Assembly: GCA_003118195.1 (NCBI GenBank)
Contig: BEXV01001957.1
Span: 52,362 to 63,548 of the forward strand
DNA length: 11,187 nucleotides
Source of the DNA: Hemicentrotus pulcherrimus
Taxonomy: Eukaryota; Echinodermata; Echinoidea; Camarodonta; Strongylocentrotidae
Reading direction: 5' to 3'
A model generated the notes under the pieces. The model saw only the letters and a list, made by a program, of their open reading frames with translations, ran no database searches and was not told where the DNA came from. The position numbers and the translations under genes were made by a program. The first letter of the stretch is position 1. Each line of letters opens with the position of its first letter. Shown here piece by piece: positions 1-6,813 of this stretch.

Positions 1-11
1 TTTAGGGGCGT

Positions 12-147
12 ATAGATCGCGACTTCGTATCTATCCCAACATCGTATAACCGATGTTCACACTGGGAAATTTTGTCTATAATCATGACTAAATTTTTACG
101 ATGATTCTAATCATCACTAGATACGATGAATTTTAGCTGTGTGTGAA
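12..147. repeat. Cluster of nested inverted repeats, possible foldback or MITE fragment
   Basis: Several short perfect inverted repeats are packed into about 135 bases. ATAGAT (12-17) pairs with ATCTAT (29-34). AACATCG (38-44) pairs with CGATGTT (51-57) around a 6-nt loop. CGTATCTA (26-33) pairs with TAGATACG (118-125), and CATCGTAT (40-47) with ATACGATG (121-128). GATGATT (100-106) pairs with AATCATC (109-115). TTCACAC (56-62) pairs with GTGTGAA (141-147). This density and nesting are typical of miniature inverted-repeat elements, and the window start probably truncates it. No target-site duplication can be assigned, so identity is uncertain. The first nine bases (TTTAGGGGC) recur at 652-660, just after the tandem array. 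Confidence 0.4.
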
Positions 148-446
148 AAGGCTGTGAGATTTGCCAATCAGATTTTGTTAGTGTTTAAATGTGCTGGCTG
201 ATCCCACCACACCCCACCCCCACCATTACATGTGCCATGTGTCTAAGGTATGAGCCATGTCCTCATGGTGAACTTTTGTTGACCCCTTTGACCTCTTGGT
301 GGCCCTGACTGTAGAACCACAGCCAGGGGTGACTGGCTGGAAGAGGGATGTTCATGTTCTATTTTGAGTTGGACTTGGAGGTCGGTAGAAAGGGGTTCAA
401 CATTTAATAGGGCACTTCACACCTGAAGACTTCCTTCGGGTGAATT
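148..446. other. Gene-free stretch with a CCAAT box and a small hairpin
   Basis: No ORF is supported. The stretch has a CCAATCA motif near 165 (NF-Y type), a C-rich CCACC segment around 205-225, and a 9-bp hairpin in which CACCTGAAG (420-428) pairs with CTTCGGGTG (434-442), one position being a G-T type mismatch, around loop ACTTC. It also carries the direct repeat at 280-294, listed separately. Otherwise it appears unique. Confidence 0.4.
280..294 (-). promoter_or_regulatory. DR3-type nuclear-receptor response element candidate
   Basis: The plus strand reads TGACCC-ctt-TGACCT. On the minus strand this is AGGTCA-aag-GGGTCA, two receptor half-sites as a direct repeat with 3-bp spacing. In characterised animals DR3 sites bind VDR/PXR-class receptors with RXR, though binding by another receptor is equally possible. 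One half-site is consensus and the other deviates by one base. No adjacent gene start is visible, so function is inferred from the motif only. Confidence 0.25.
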
Positions 447-654
447 GCCGTTTGGTCTACAACTAGTTCATCTACTGCCCAATTAGACTTTTTCCATACG
501 GTCTACACCCAGCTCGTCTGATATCTACATCGTCTAATCAGCACTTTGTCCACTTATCAGTTAGTCCAATGACCATTTGGTCTAATTTCCAATTTGTCCA
601 ATATCCAATTAGTCCACTACCCATTTGGTCTACAGTTCATTTAGTTTAATTTTT
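447..654. repeat. Degenerate ~16-bp tandem repeat array, 'CCATTTGGTCTAAT' type
   Basis: About eleven imperfect units of 15-18 bases lie head to tail. The clearest run is at 570-650 (CCATTTGGTCTAATTT, CCAATTTGTCCAATAT, CCAATTAGTCCACTAC, CCATTTGGTCTACAG). Each unit has a CC start, a TTTGG or AATTAG core and a GTCTA or GTCCA end. Earlier units (447-560) are more decayed, including CCATACGGTCTACACC. The family resembles a dispersed repeat I associate with sea-urchin-type genomes; that association is from memory. No coding capacity is seen. Confidence 0.75.
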
Positions 655-659
655 AGGGG

Positions 660-988
660 CTGTGTAGTGTATACTCTTCCCTAAGTGTTTTGGAAATCAA
701 ACAGACCATTTAGAAATATTCTTGTGTAGTTGAAAAAAATTGGGCTTTGAAAGAAACCAAATTTTAAAGAAACACTGTCTCTTTCATAAAAAAATACTTC
801 CTTTCAGGCAATTTTGTCTTGCTAAAGAAGCTTTGCCCAAAATGGAAGGTGTTTGCATGATTCAACCACTTAAACATTTTTTCACAAAAAAATCAAATGT
901 TTTGGACTCTATTTCCAAGTCACTCCTCTGCTGGCTGACTTGGATGGCTGTTTGTACATGTATGTCTGTTAGTCTGTCTTTCATTTAT
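660..988. other. A+T-rich gene-free stretch
   Basis: Mostly A+T-rich with A-runs near 734-740, 788-794 and 885-891. An open frame at 740-1108 exists only because it runs into the C/T microsatellite. Its first half is Lys/Phe-rich low-complexity sequence with no domain signature, so it is not called. A TACATGTA octamer sits at 955-962. Confidence 0.5.
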
Positions 989-1083
989 CCACTCTCTCCC
1001 TCCTCTCTCCCTCCTTCCCTCTTTCTTCTTCTCTCTCTCTACCCTATCTCCTTCTCTTTCTCACTCTCCCTCTCCTCATCTTT
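989..1083. repeat. Polypyrimidine (CT)n-rich tract
   Basis: About 95 bases of almost pure C/T on the plus strand, with A interruptions near 1041, 1045, 1063 and 1078. The pattern mixes CTCT, CCCT and CTTCT and is an imperfect microsatellite. It creates spurious Ser/Leu/Pro-rich open frames on the plus strand and Glu/Arg/Lys-rich ones on the minus strand. A run this long can in principle form an intramolecular triplex, though there is no evidence it does. Confidence 0.85.
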
Positions 1084-1349
1084 GGTCCGACTATTAATAT
1101 TTGTATGACTCACAGAATGTAAGGGACATGGTCTACAAGTGTTTTGTAAATTGTGACTCATATTCAGAAACCGCTTGGACAAGAAGTGTCTATGAGAGAA
1201 GTCAGAATAAGATTGTTCATGCCTGCTAGGATCTGACCACAACAAAGAATTCAATCGGCTTATTCACTAATTAACTCGATTCATTAGTAATTAGCCTACA
1301 GAAGACAACTCCATGATTTTGATGTTAGTTTGTGATCGTTTATACAGAT

Positions 1350-1488
1350 CAGGGCCTTACCATTGATGATAACTTTGCCATCAATGGCAACTACCATTGT
1401 AACAGGGCTCAACAGCCAATCAAAATCTAGGTTTCCATGGTAGTTACCATTGATGGCAAAGTTACCAAAGTTTTTGTGCAAGGGGCCC
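1350..1488. mobile_element. MITE-like foldback element
   Basis: A 30-bp arm at 1370-1399 is the reverse complement of 1435-1464 with 28 of 30 matches, separated by a 35-nt loop. Nested inside the left half, CCATTGATG (1360-1368) pairs with CATCAATGG (1379-1387), and TTACCATTGATG recurs as a direct repeat at 1444. Probable outer ends are CAGGGCC at 1350 and GGGGCCC at 1482-1488, which only roughly mirror each other. The loop holds AACAGCCAATCAAAATC, a motif I recall from small nonautonomous invertebrate elements. No transposase is encoded. Boundaries and superfamily are uncertain because no clear target-site duplication was found. Confidence 0.65.
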
Positions 1489-1567
1489 ATCACAATTTAT
1501 ATAAATTATTGGGCAGAGGTATTAAACTCTGAGCTACTTTATTTCCCCCTGTTTTAATTTGACCCTT

Positions 1568-1640
1568 GTTCATCATTCCCCCACATCCTTCTCTCCTGTT
1601 CTCTCACTTTCTATACCCCGCCCCTCCCCCCCCTCCCCCC
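1568..1640. repeat. C/T-rich tract ending in poly-C
   Basis: A pyrimidine-biased stretch leads into near-continuous C from 1617 to 1640, interrupted by single T residues. It abuts the 84-bp duplication and probably made this locus hard to sequence, which is relevant to the ambiguous base at 1718. Confidence 0.7.
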
Positions 1641-1801
1641 TCCCTGTATATCCTCTTTATCAAAAAGCTGTATCTGTTTACACAGTTACAGGTATTTCCC
1701 CCTTTTCTTTTCTCTCCNCCCCCCTCCCTGCATATCCTCTTTATCAAAAAGCTGTATCTGTTTACACAGTTACAGGTATTTCCCCCTTTTCTTTTCTCTC
1801 C
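1634..1801. repeat. 84-bp tandem duplication with an N at the junction
   Basis: Copy 1 (1634-1717) and copy 2 (1718-1801) align without gaps at an offset of exactly 84. I see one substitution (T1647 versus C1731) plus the ambiguous base N1718, which aligns with T1634. Each copy runs from a C-run through TCCCTG and ATCAAAAAGCTGTATCTG to CCCTTTTCTTTTCTCTCC. Because 84 is a multiple of three, open frames pass through both copies, but the peptide is low-complexity and non-genic. The placement of N at the seam makes an assembly join of overlapping sequence as likely as a real duplication. Confidence 0.95.
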
Positions 1802-2240
1802 CATCGCATTCATCTACCCCGGTGCTTCAAGTCATTGACATTGGTCTTATAACCCTCAAATGAAATTGAATTTTCTTCTCTATCATGACTGAAAAAAAAC
1901 TTTCATCCTTCATAATTTAATATGTTGCTGAAACATTTTTTTGAAAAATAGAATACCGGTAAACAAAACCATTCTGAATCCCTTAATGCTAGCCTTAATC
2001 ATGTTAACAATGTAACACTATAACGTTTTACCTCAATCAACATTGTGTGCTGTGCTGCATTACACTTCATCAAATCAATTCCAGAAATCGCAGAATTAGA
2101 TTATTAAACCACAGGTGGAATTGGTAGAGAGTCTTTTTCTCTGCGCCGCCTCCAAAGCACCTTGTGGCGGTCACCTCTTTTCTTTTGATGTTTTCAAGAG
2201 CACCTTTTTATTGTATCATGAGCATGTTGGGTGTGTTCTC
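1802..2240. other. Gene-free stretch with a GC-rich hairpin
   Basis: Mostly A+T-rich and apparently unique. The exception is 2141-2175, where CCGCC and GGCGG form a 5-bp GC stem around a ~15-nt loop. The ATACCGGTA sequence near 1953-1961 is palindromic. No coding signal is seen on either strand. Confidence 0.4.
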
Positions 2241-2248
2241 ACTGCAAC

Positions 2249-2261
2249 GAACCTTCGAGAA
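2249..2261. promoter_or_regulatory. Three-pentamer heat-shock-type element (HSE)
   Basis: GAA-cc-TTC-ga-GAA gives three contiguous alternating nGAAn units with exact 5-bp phasing, the minimal canonical site for a heat-shock-factor trimer. The centre (ACCTTC-GA-GAAGGT, 2251-2264) is a perfect 14-bp dyad. It lies about 60 bases before a strong TATA box. The match is direct; binding is inferred. Confidence 0.4.
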
Positions 2262-2263
2262 GG

Positions 2264-2271
2264 TGACGTGA
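2264..2271. promoter_or_regulatory. CRE-like site
   Basis: TGACGTGA, one base from the full CREB/ATF palindrome TGACGTCA, begins three bases after the HSE. On its own it is a weak call; its value lies in the cluster with the HSE and the TATA box. Confidence 0.25.
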
Positions 2272-2319
2272 TGTATTTCCTCTTCAAAATATAGGCAGAT
2301 CATATGATTGCGTACTACC

Positions 2320-2329
2320 TATATATAAG
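2320..2329 (+). promoter_or_regulatory. TATA box candidate
   Basis: TATATATAAG contains TATATAAG, a strong match to the metazoan TATA consensus, oriented to the plus strand. A start site would be expected about 25-35 bases downstream, near 2350. The first downstream ATGs are at 2422 and 2426. The 64-codon frame from 2426 (ending at 2620) has no recognisable domain and is not called as a gene, so the transcript could be noncoding, could splice, or may not exist. Confidence 0.3.
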
Positions 2330-2620
2330 TAAAATAAAATGTGCTCTTGTTTTTCTGAAAGTCATCAGCTTAGCGTCAGAAATTCAGAAGGATATTAACT
2401 TAAATTGGTCAGAAGGACCTGATGAATGTCCTACACTTACATGACTTGTACATGTGACCCAATTATCAAAATTTCTTCCCGTCTAAATTTTGTGGAATAT
2501 CGTTTTATAAGAAATTATTACCGTGCAATATTGTTTAAAGGTTACTTTTGGGGAAAGGGGGGAGGGGCTGAAAAATGTGTGTGTAAGGTGGTATGCAGTA
2601 ATTATGACTTTGAAATTTAA

Positions 2621-3210
2621 TCCTTTTAATGTTAGATTATTTTGAATAGTTTGAGAGTCTTATAACACTCATTATACCCTGTAAGTCCTACATGTAGATC
2701 AAGTTGATGACTTCTGTGATAAATCAACTTTTTTATATTATACACTGATTAGTAACAACATGTTCATTTCCTCAAAGTTATGTAATGATTGGAAGCTCTT
2801 TCTTCCATATGGTTTATCTTTGTGAAATTACATGTAAATGTGCATGTGTCTACTCCAGCAATTGTACTATTCCAATGTCTGTCCTCTTCATTATAAACAT
2901 GGCTCTAATTAACCTCATTTCCCATTTATCCTGCCGATTGTTAAACCTAAAAATATATTTCAAAAAAGGAGAGGGGAGGAAAGAAAAAAAAAAACCTTTA
3001 CCTGTTGATTAGTAACCTTGAGGTGGTCTGGCCGCTGCTATTTTTATTTTTCACCAAAGTTATGTGATCTTGAAAAAGTACAAGTTGCTTGGAATAGGAA
3101 AAGAGTTAGAAAGTGGTTCATTTGAGTTCCATTGAGGTTGTTCGCCCCACGAGGGAGGGCTGCCTGTTTGGTTTCCTTGCTCATGGCCTGTTTTGTCTGG
3201 CTATCTGTCT
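2621..3210. other. Gene-free stretch, A+T-rich
   Basis: No supported gene. TACATGTA octamers occur at 2689-2696 and 2829-2836. A purine-rich patch of GGAGAGGGGAGGAAAG followed by a long A-run lies at about 2968-2996. The open frame at 2785-3012 ends in that patch and looks fortuitous. Confidence 0.45.
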
Positions 3211-3215
3211 GAGGG

Positions 3216-3246
<31 letters not shown>

Positions 3247-3396
3247 GGATGGAAGAGAGAGGGAGGAAGAGAGAGGGAGAGAGGGAGGGGAAGTAAGAGA
3301 GTGGGAGAGAAAGGGACAGGAGGAGAGAAAGAGAGAGGGAGAGGAAGGGGGGGGGGTAGAAGAGGGACAGAAGAGGGGAGATGTAGAGAGAGGGGG
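3211..3396. repeat. Long polypurine (GA)n tract with internal G-run
   Basis: About 186 bases are almost entirely A/G on the plus strand, starting with a clean (GA)n run at 3215-3234. Pyrimidine interruptions are few, for example T3250, T3294, T3302, C3317 and T3357. A run of ten G residues lies at 3347-3356. Both strands give long low-complexity open frames (Arg/Glu-rich plus, Ser/Leu/Pro-rich minus), none of them genic. Mirror-symmetric segments could form H-DNA under supercoiling; that is inference. Confidence 0.9.
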
Positions 3397-3838
3397 TGAT
3401 ACGACCTAGTTTTGTATTCACCTTTCACATTTCATACCCCCCCCCACCCCTTCTTCTTCAAAGTTCATTTCATATGGAATTGGGAACTAGAATAGCATTA
3501 TATGAACATATTCATGTATATCCATACATTTGTTAGGGAATATTTTTCTAATAAATCTGATGGTAATAATCACATTTAATTTATCTTATCACATGTTAAG
3601 TCTGAAGTTCGGCAAATAAAAGAATTTTGAAACAAAAGGACACTAAATCTCAAACAAAACATTACAATACAATGTATTTTATGTTTAATGGAATAAATGA
3701 TTGCGTGGGTGAATGCTTGTAGAAAATGAGAAGATAACTCTAATGATAAAAATATAGCTTGAAAGGTTGATTGAGTAATTCATTGTAGGAAATAATTTGA
3801 ATTAACTCCACAGAATACTAGGGTAGTCAAAATACATT
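3397..3838. other. Gene-free A+T-rich stretch with a poly-C run
   Basis: A nine-C run interrupted by A lies at 3437-3450 just after the purine tract. The rest is A+T-rich and apparently unique, with no open frame worth calling. Confidence 0.45.
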
Positions 3839-3943
3839 AATTCGTCCCTGTTTTCACGAAGTGACGGTAGTGAAAAAAAATTGCATTCACTTTGCGTTAC
3901 GATTTTCCTCACTACCGTCACTTCGTGAAAACAAGGACGAATT
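3839..3943. mobile_element. Short MITE / perfect-type foldback with 35-bp arms
   Basis: The left arm (3839-3873) and right arm (3909-3943) are reverse complements with 34 of 35 matches; the only mismatch is CCCTG versus CAAGG. The loop is 35 bases and includes a run of A, and a looser complementarity (TGA..AAAAT) continues inward. The whole element is 105 bases. Each end is AATT, itself a palindrome, so AATT may be a 4-bp target-site duplication flanking a CGTCC...GGACG element. Near identity of the arms suggests a young insertion or continuing correction between arms. It codes for nothing. A transcript through it would form a long hairpin. Confidence 0.85.
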
Positions 3944-4831
3944 GTCTCAGTAAAGTGAGGGATTGATTGAGTGAAAAGGTGCAGAAAATAACAAGATTAA
4001 ATCAATAAAAGGGAGAATATAAAACATGAGTACGAAATCAAGAAAACTAATTAGTATGATTGGATAATACCCACCAGCATATATCACTTGTCCACTGGAG
4101 CCCTATTAAGTACATGTACTGGTCAGTTTAGAGCCATAAGGGTATTAACTCATACACTTTAAGCATTTTGGCTTTAAACAGGCGATACTATCAATCACAT
4201 ACATGTTTTGCATGAAGTGGTTTTTCAACCCTGCTAATGAAAGAAGTAGATTTATGCATGTACATGTATATATTAAAGGCTGACCACATTATTAGCTCTT
4301 GTAAGAATAAGATGGTTTAAAGATACTGCTACCTAAATCAATTTTTTCTTTTTTCTTGACTTGTTGTGTTGCGACAATTAGCATAGGCAACTTCCTGAGT
4401 ATGTATGTTTGCACATGGGTTACCAGTTATTTTCTGTGTGCTTTAAATTTGTTGTGACCCCTCAGCAATTCAAGAAGTTGAAGATGAAAAAAAAACTCAC
4501 AAATAACAATGGCTGATCCATATTTGTATGTATGTATTTTAAAATGGGACCTGTGGAGAAGGATGTTTTTTTTGAGAGAGAAGATGTTCCTAATGTTTGT
4601 GTTTTGTTGATATTGAATTCTATGGGGTGCATAAAATGTACCGAGATAAACAGTTGCATGACCAACTCTGCAATTTTATTGGCCTTTCTCCAAATGTCCC
4701 TCAATTTCGCCCAAATGTTCCTCTATCCCTTTAAGATCAAGCCAGGCATTGCAAAAACTCCCAGCATATTGTACAAATCCTGAATGGCTTGACCACATGG
4801 TCCGAATGTCCATGCGTGCTTGGTCATTAAT
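3944..4831. other. Gene-free stretch
   Basis: A+T-rich with no supported gene on either strand. TACATGTA octamers occur at 4111-4118 and 4261-4268. GTATGTATGTA near 4526 is a short simple repeat. The open frames on both strands around 4462-4783 overlap each other and show no domain. Confidence 0.45.
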
Positions 4832-4839
4832 ATGCAAAT
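4832..4839 (+). promoter_or_regulatory. POU octamer site with adjacent homeodomain core
   Basis: A perfect ATGCAAAT octamer is directly preceded by CATTAAT, giving CATTAATATGCAAAT. Octamer sites bind POU-domain factors in animals, and the ATTA core beside it could hold a homeodomain protein. An exact 8-mer is not rare in 11 kb, so the call rests on the combination. Confidence 0.25.
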
Positions 4840-4849
4840 CTCTCTGTCC

Positions 4850-5219
4850 AGCCAGTAATGATCGACTGTCCTTGCATGGTCTCGTTTACCTTCCTCCAAG
4901 TCTTAAATTAATGTAGCATTGATAAGAGAATGACGTGCACTTCTGGGAAGGTCATGCCATTGAAACGCTGCTTATGTTCTCATTTCGATGTCCTCATACC
5001 CTCTGTTGGTCACCTCTTCCGTTTTTTTCTTCTTTTGGCTATTTCAAGTCTCTCTCTCTCTCACCCTACAATGTTTGGAATCACCTTCGATGGACAATAA
5101 CAACACTGGACATTCATCAGCTGAAGCACACACCCCTTTCTCTCGGCTCTCCCTCACTTATTTCATTCAGCCATGTCCTGAGCTGAGGACACACACTCAT
5201 AAAAGCCTATGTCCACTCC
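4850..5219. other. Gene-free stretch
   Basis: Slightly more G+C than its surroundings, with a CTCTCTCTCTC microsatellite near 5052-5062. Two overlapping open frames (4935-5186 and 4988-5224) look like products of the pyrimidine-rich composition. Confidence 0.4.
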
Positions 5220-5252
5220 ACTGACCATTCACTGACCATTCACTGACCACTC
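5220..5252. repeat. 11-bp tandem repeat, three copies
   Basis: ACTGACCATTC occurs twice exactly (5220-5230, 5231-5241), followed by ACTGACCACTC (5242-5252) with one change. A small minisatellite of no assigned function. Confidence 0.9.
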
Positions 5253-5457
5253 CAATTCAGCTAATCTCTTTATTCTCAGCCCTGATCATCTCATCTGAGA
5301 AATCGTTGTAATCGTGCCGGTGTGTTCTGTCTGTCTGCTGGCTCCCTTTCAGGATAATCACGGACCTTGCTTGATTGGCCGGCTCTCGAAAAGAGGACCA
5401 CATATTCGGACAAAACCAGAAATAGTTCTGCAATAAAAGGAAGAACAGAGGGAGCAC

Positions 5458-6312
5458 CGGTTGTAATTATTCAAAGCAGTGAGGTGGGACTCCACGATCC
5501 ACTTGTGCCTTTAATCCTTGTTGATTCACAACGATGAAGTTGTTTGTTGCTGCATCCATTACCAAAGTGGACATCCAGTGCAAAATATAGATGAGTTTGG
5601 TGCAAAGTTTGGCTTATTAAAAGTGAAAACTACTTTGGAAAACAAGATTGACAAGAAATTGTTTTAAATCATCACAGCTTGGATGGTGCTTTGAGGAAGG
5701 TGATTTTTGACGTGCTTCTGATTTGTAAACTTGACATAGACTTCAAATTTTCTTGTCTAGAAATTTGGATTCTTTTTGTTTTCACCTCATGATTATGGTT
5801 GTACCAATAACCATAGAAAAAGGACAGTATAGTATTTGCTTTAAAGACAGACTGGTGCTTATGATCATAACCATTTTCAGAGTTTTACCTCAGGTGTCTG
5901 TGAAAGCAATTTGGTCAGGAGATCATAGAACAATCTTTCTGTGAGGAAGCCAATGTTTCAGAAAATCAAGTATACATGTATACTCCTGTTGCCCTTGAAT
6001 GAAAGTATCTATCTGTGAATGCTAAATCTGAATCAACATTCCCATCAGCTTTGCAAAGGAAGCAAAATTCAAAAATTCAATTTTTGAAGTTGATATTCAG
6101 TCACATGTGATAGATGTGATAAAGTTAAATGTTCTTCAAGACTTAGGCCACAACTAATCATTGCCGGTGTGATAACACGATCTGATACCATTTTTTTGCG
6201 TGACTTTGAAGCTGCCAAACTAGATTAAAGAAGGACAGTGTACTGATACGGTTTCCACCGAATTCTTGGAAGTAGTCAGCGAAAGAGCTGCCAGCTAGCA
6301 GCCAAAAAATAA
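5458..6312. other. Gene-free stretch upstream of the candidate first exon
   Basis: No open frame is supported. A perfect inverted repeat at 6068-6088 pairs TTCAAAAATT with AATTTTTGAA around one base. A TACATGTA octamer lies at 5973-5980. No TATA box is obvious just upstream of 6319, but 6240-6318 would be 5' untranslated sequence if that exon is real. An in-frame TAA at 6310-6312 closes the upstream frame. Confidence 0.45.
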
Positions 6313-6318
6313 TTGTTC

Positions 6319-6430
6319 ATGACGGGATTGGATTTCTTACCCGAAGCCATGTTTGAGCAAGTCTTAACAGCGCTGTCCAATGTTCAGGTTCCATTGCCTA
6401 GCAACGGGGCATCACCAGGAACTTTTCTAG
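6319..6430 (+). CDS. Candidate first coding exon, 37 codons, unknown protein
   Basis: The ATG at 6319 opens MTGLDFLPEAMFEQVLTALS and runs to ASPGTFL, where CTAG|GTAAGG at 6427-6436 forms a good splice donor. The exon would be 112 bases, leaving a phase-1 intron. TAA at 6310-6312 is in frame and no AG acceptor lies between it and the ATG, so if translated this must be an initiating exon. The context of the first ATG is weak (T at -3). A second in-frame ATG at 6349 has GCC before it (G at -3) and could be used by leaky scanning. Composition is balanced and non-repetitive, with a predicted amphipathic helix (MFEQVLTALSNV) then a Pro/Ser/Gly linker, unlike the surrounding A+T-rich DNA. I do not recognise the family. 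An N-terminus of a regulatory protein is possible but unproven. Later exons are not visible in the window. Confidence 0.45.
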
Positions 6431-6436
6431 GTAAGG
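6431..6436 (+). other. Splice donor candidate
   Basis: GTAAGG following CTAG matches the metazoan donor consensus (AG|GTRAG). It sits where normal codon composition stops and the GAT microsatellite begins, which supports an exon-intron boundary over read-through into the Asp-rich frame. Confidence 0.5.
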
Positions 6437-6440
6437 GTTT

Positions 6441-6640
6441 GATGATGATGGTGAGGAGGAGGACGAGGATGATGATGATGGTTGTGTTAATTGATGATGA
6501 TGATGATGATAATTGTGTTGTTGATGATGATGATGATGCTGATGAGGATGATGATGATGCTGATGAGGATGATGATGGTTGTGATGATGATGATGACGGT
6601 TATGATGATGATGATGATGATGATGAGGATTGTGTTGATC
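6441..6640. repeat. Imperfect (GAT)n / (GATGAT) microsatellite
   Basis: About 200 bases of GAT triplets with GAG, GGT, GCT and TGT variants. The frame continuing from the upstream exon would encode a long Asp-rich tract and stop at 6796-6798. Other frames give poly-Met on the plus strand and poly-Ile on the minus strand, so all long open frames here are explained by the repeat. It lies just inside the presumed intron. Confidence 0.9.
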
Positions 6641-6813
6641 ATGACACCGGGCAGTTTGACCCAGGAAGTATACATGTAGGTCAACTTAAGAGCAGAGCAT
6701 ATGCACAGTGCTATAGTGTACGCATATTGCATGCAAAGCAGGTGCGGTTTTTGCCCAAACCGGAAGCAGGCCACTTTAATAATGTCACACAATCATGATT
6801 GAATCTCTGTTGG

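Noticed and set aside
447..654. CRISPR-like array
   Set aside because: Units are degenerate and contiguous without unique spacers, and the DNA is eukaryotic in character.
740..1108. 122-codon plus-strand open frame
   Set aside because: Its second half is translation of a C/T microsatellite and the first half is low-complexity Lys/Phe/Leu with no domain.
1559..1852. 97-codon frame with an internal repeated peptide
   Set aside because: Peptide repetition comes from the 84-bp tandem copy, it contains the ambiguous base, and no domain is present.
2426..2620. 64-codon frame downstream of the TATA box as the gene it drives
   Set aside because: Unremarkable composition, weak initiation context, a Gly-rich stretch from a G-run and no recognisable domain.
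3044..3428. Long open frames on both strands across the GA tract
   Set aside because: Simple-repeat translation (Arg/Glu-Gly or Ser/Leu/Pro) with no stops because the repeat lacks stop triplets.
6487..6792. Minus-strand Ile-rich frame
   Set aside because: Shadow of the GAT microsatellite (ATC/ATT codons).
6313..6798. 161-codon Asp-rich protein as one unspliced gene
   Set aside because: The stated first codon would be TTG; the Asp tract is a GAT microsatellite, and a good donor at 6431 precedes it. Read-through remains possible but is less likely than splicing.
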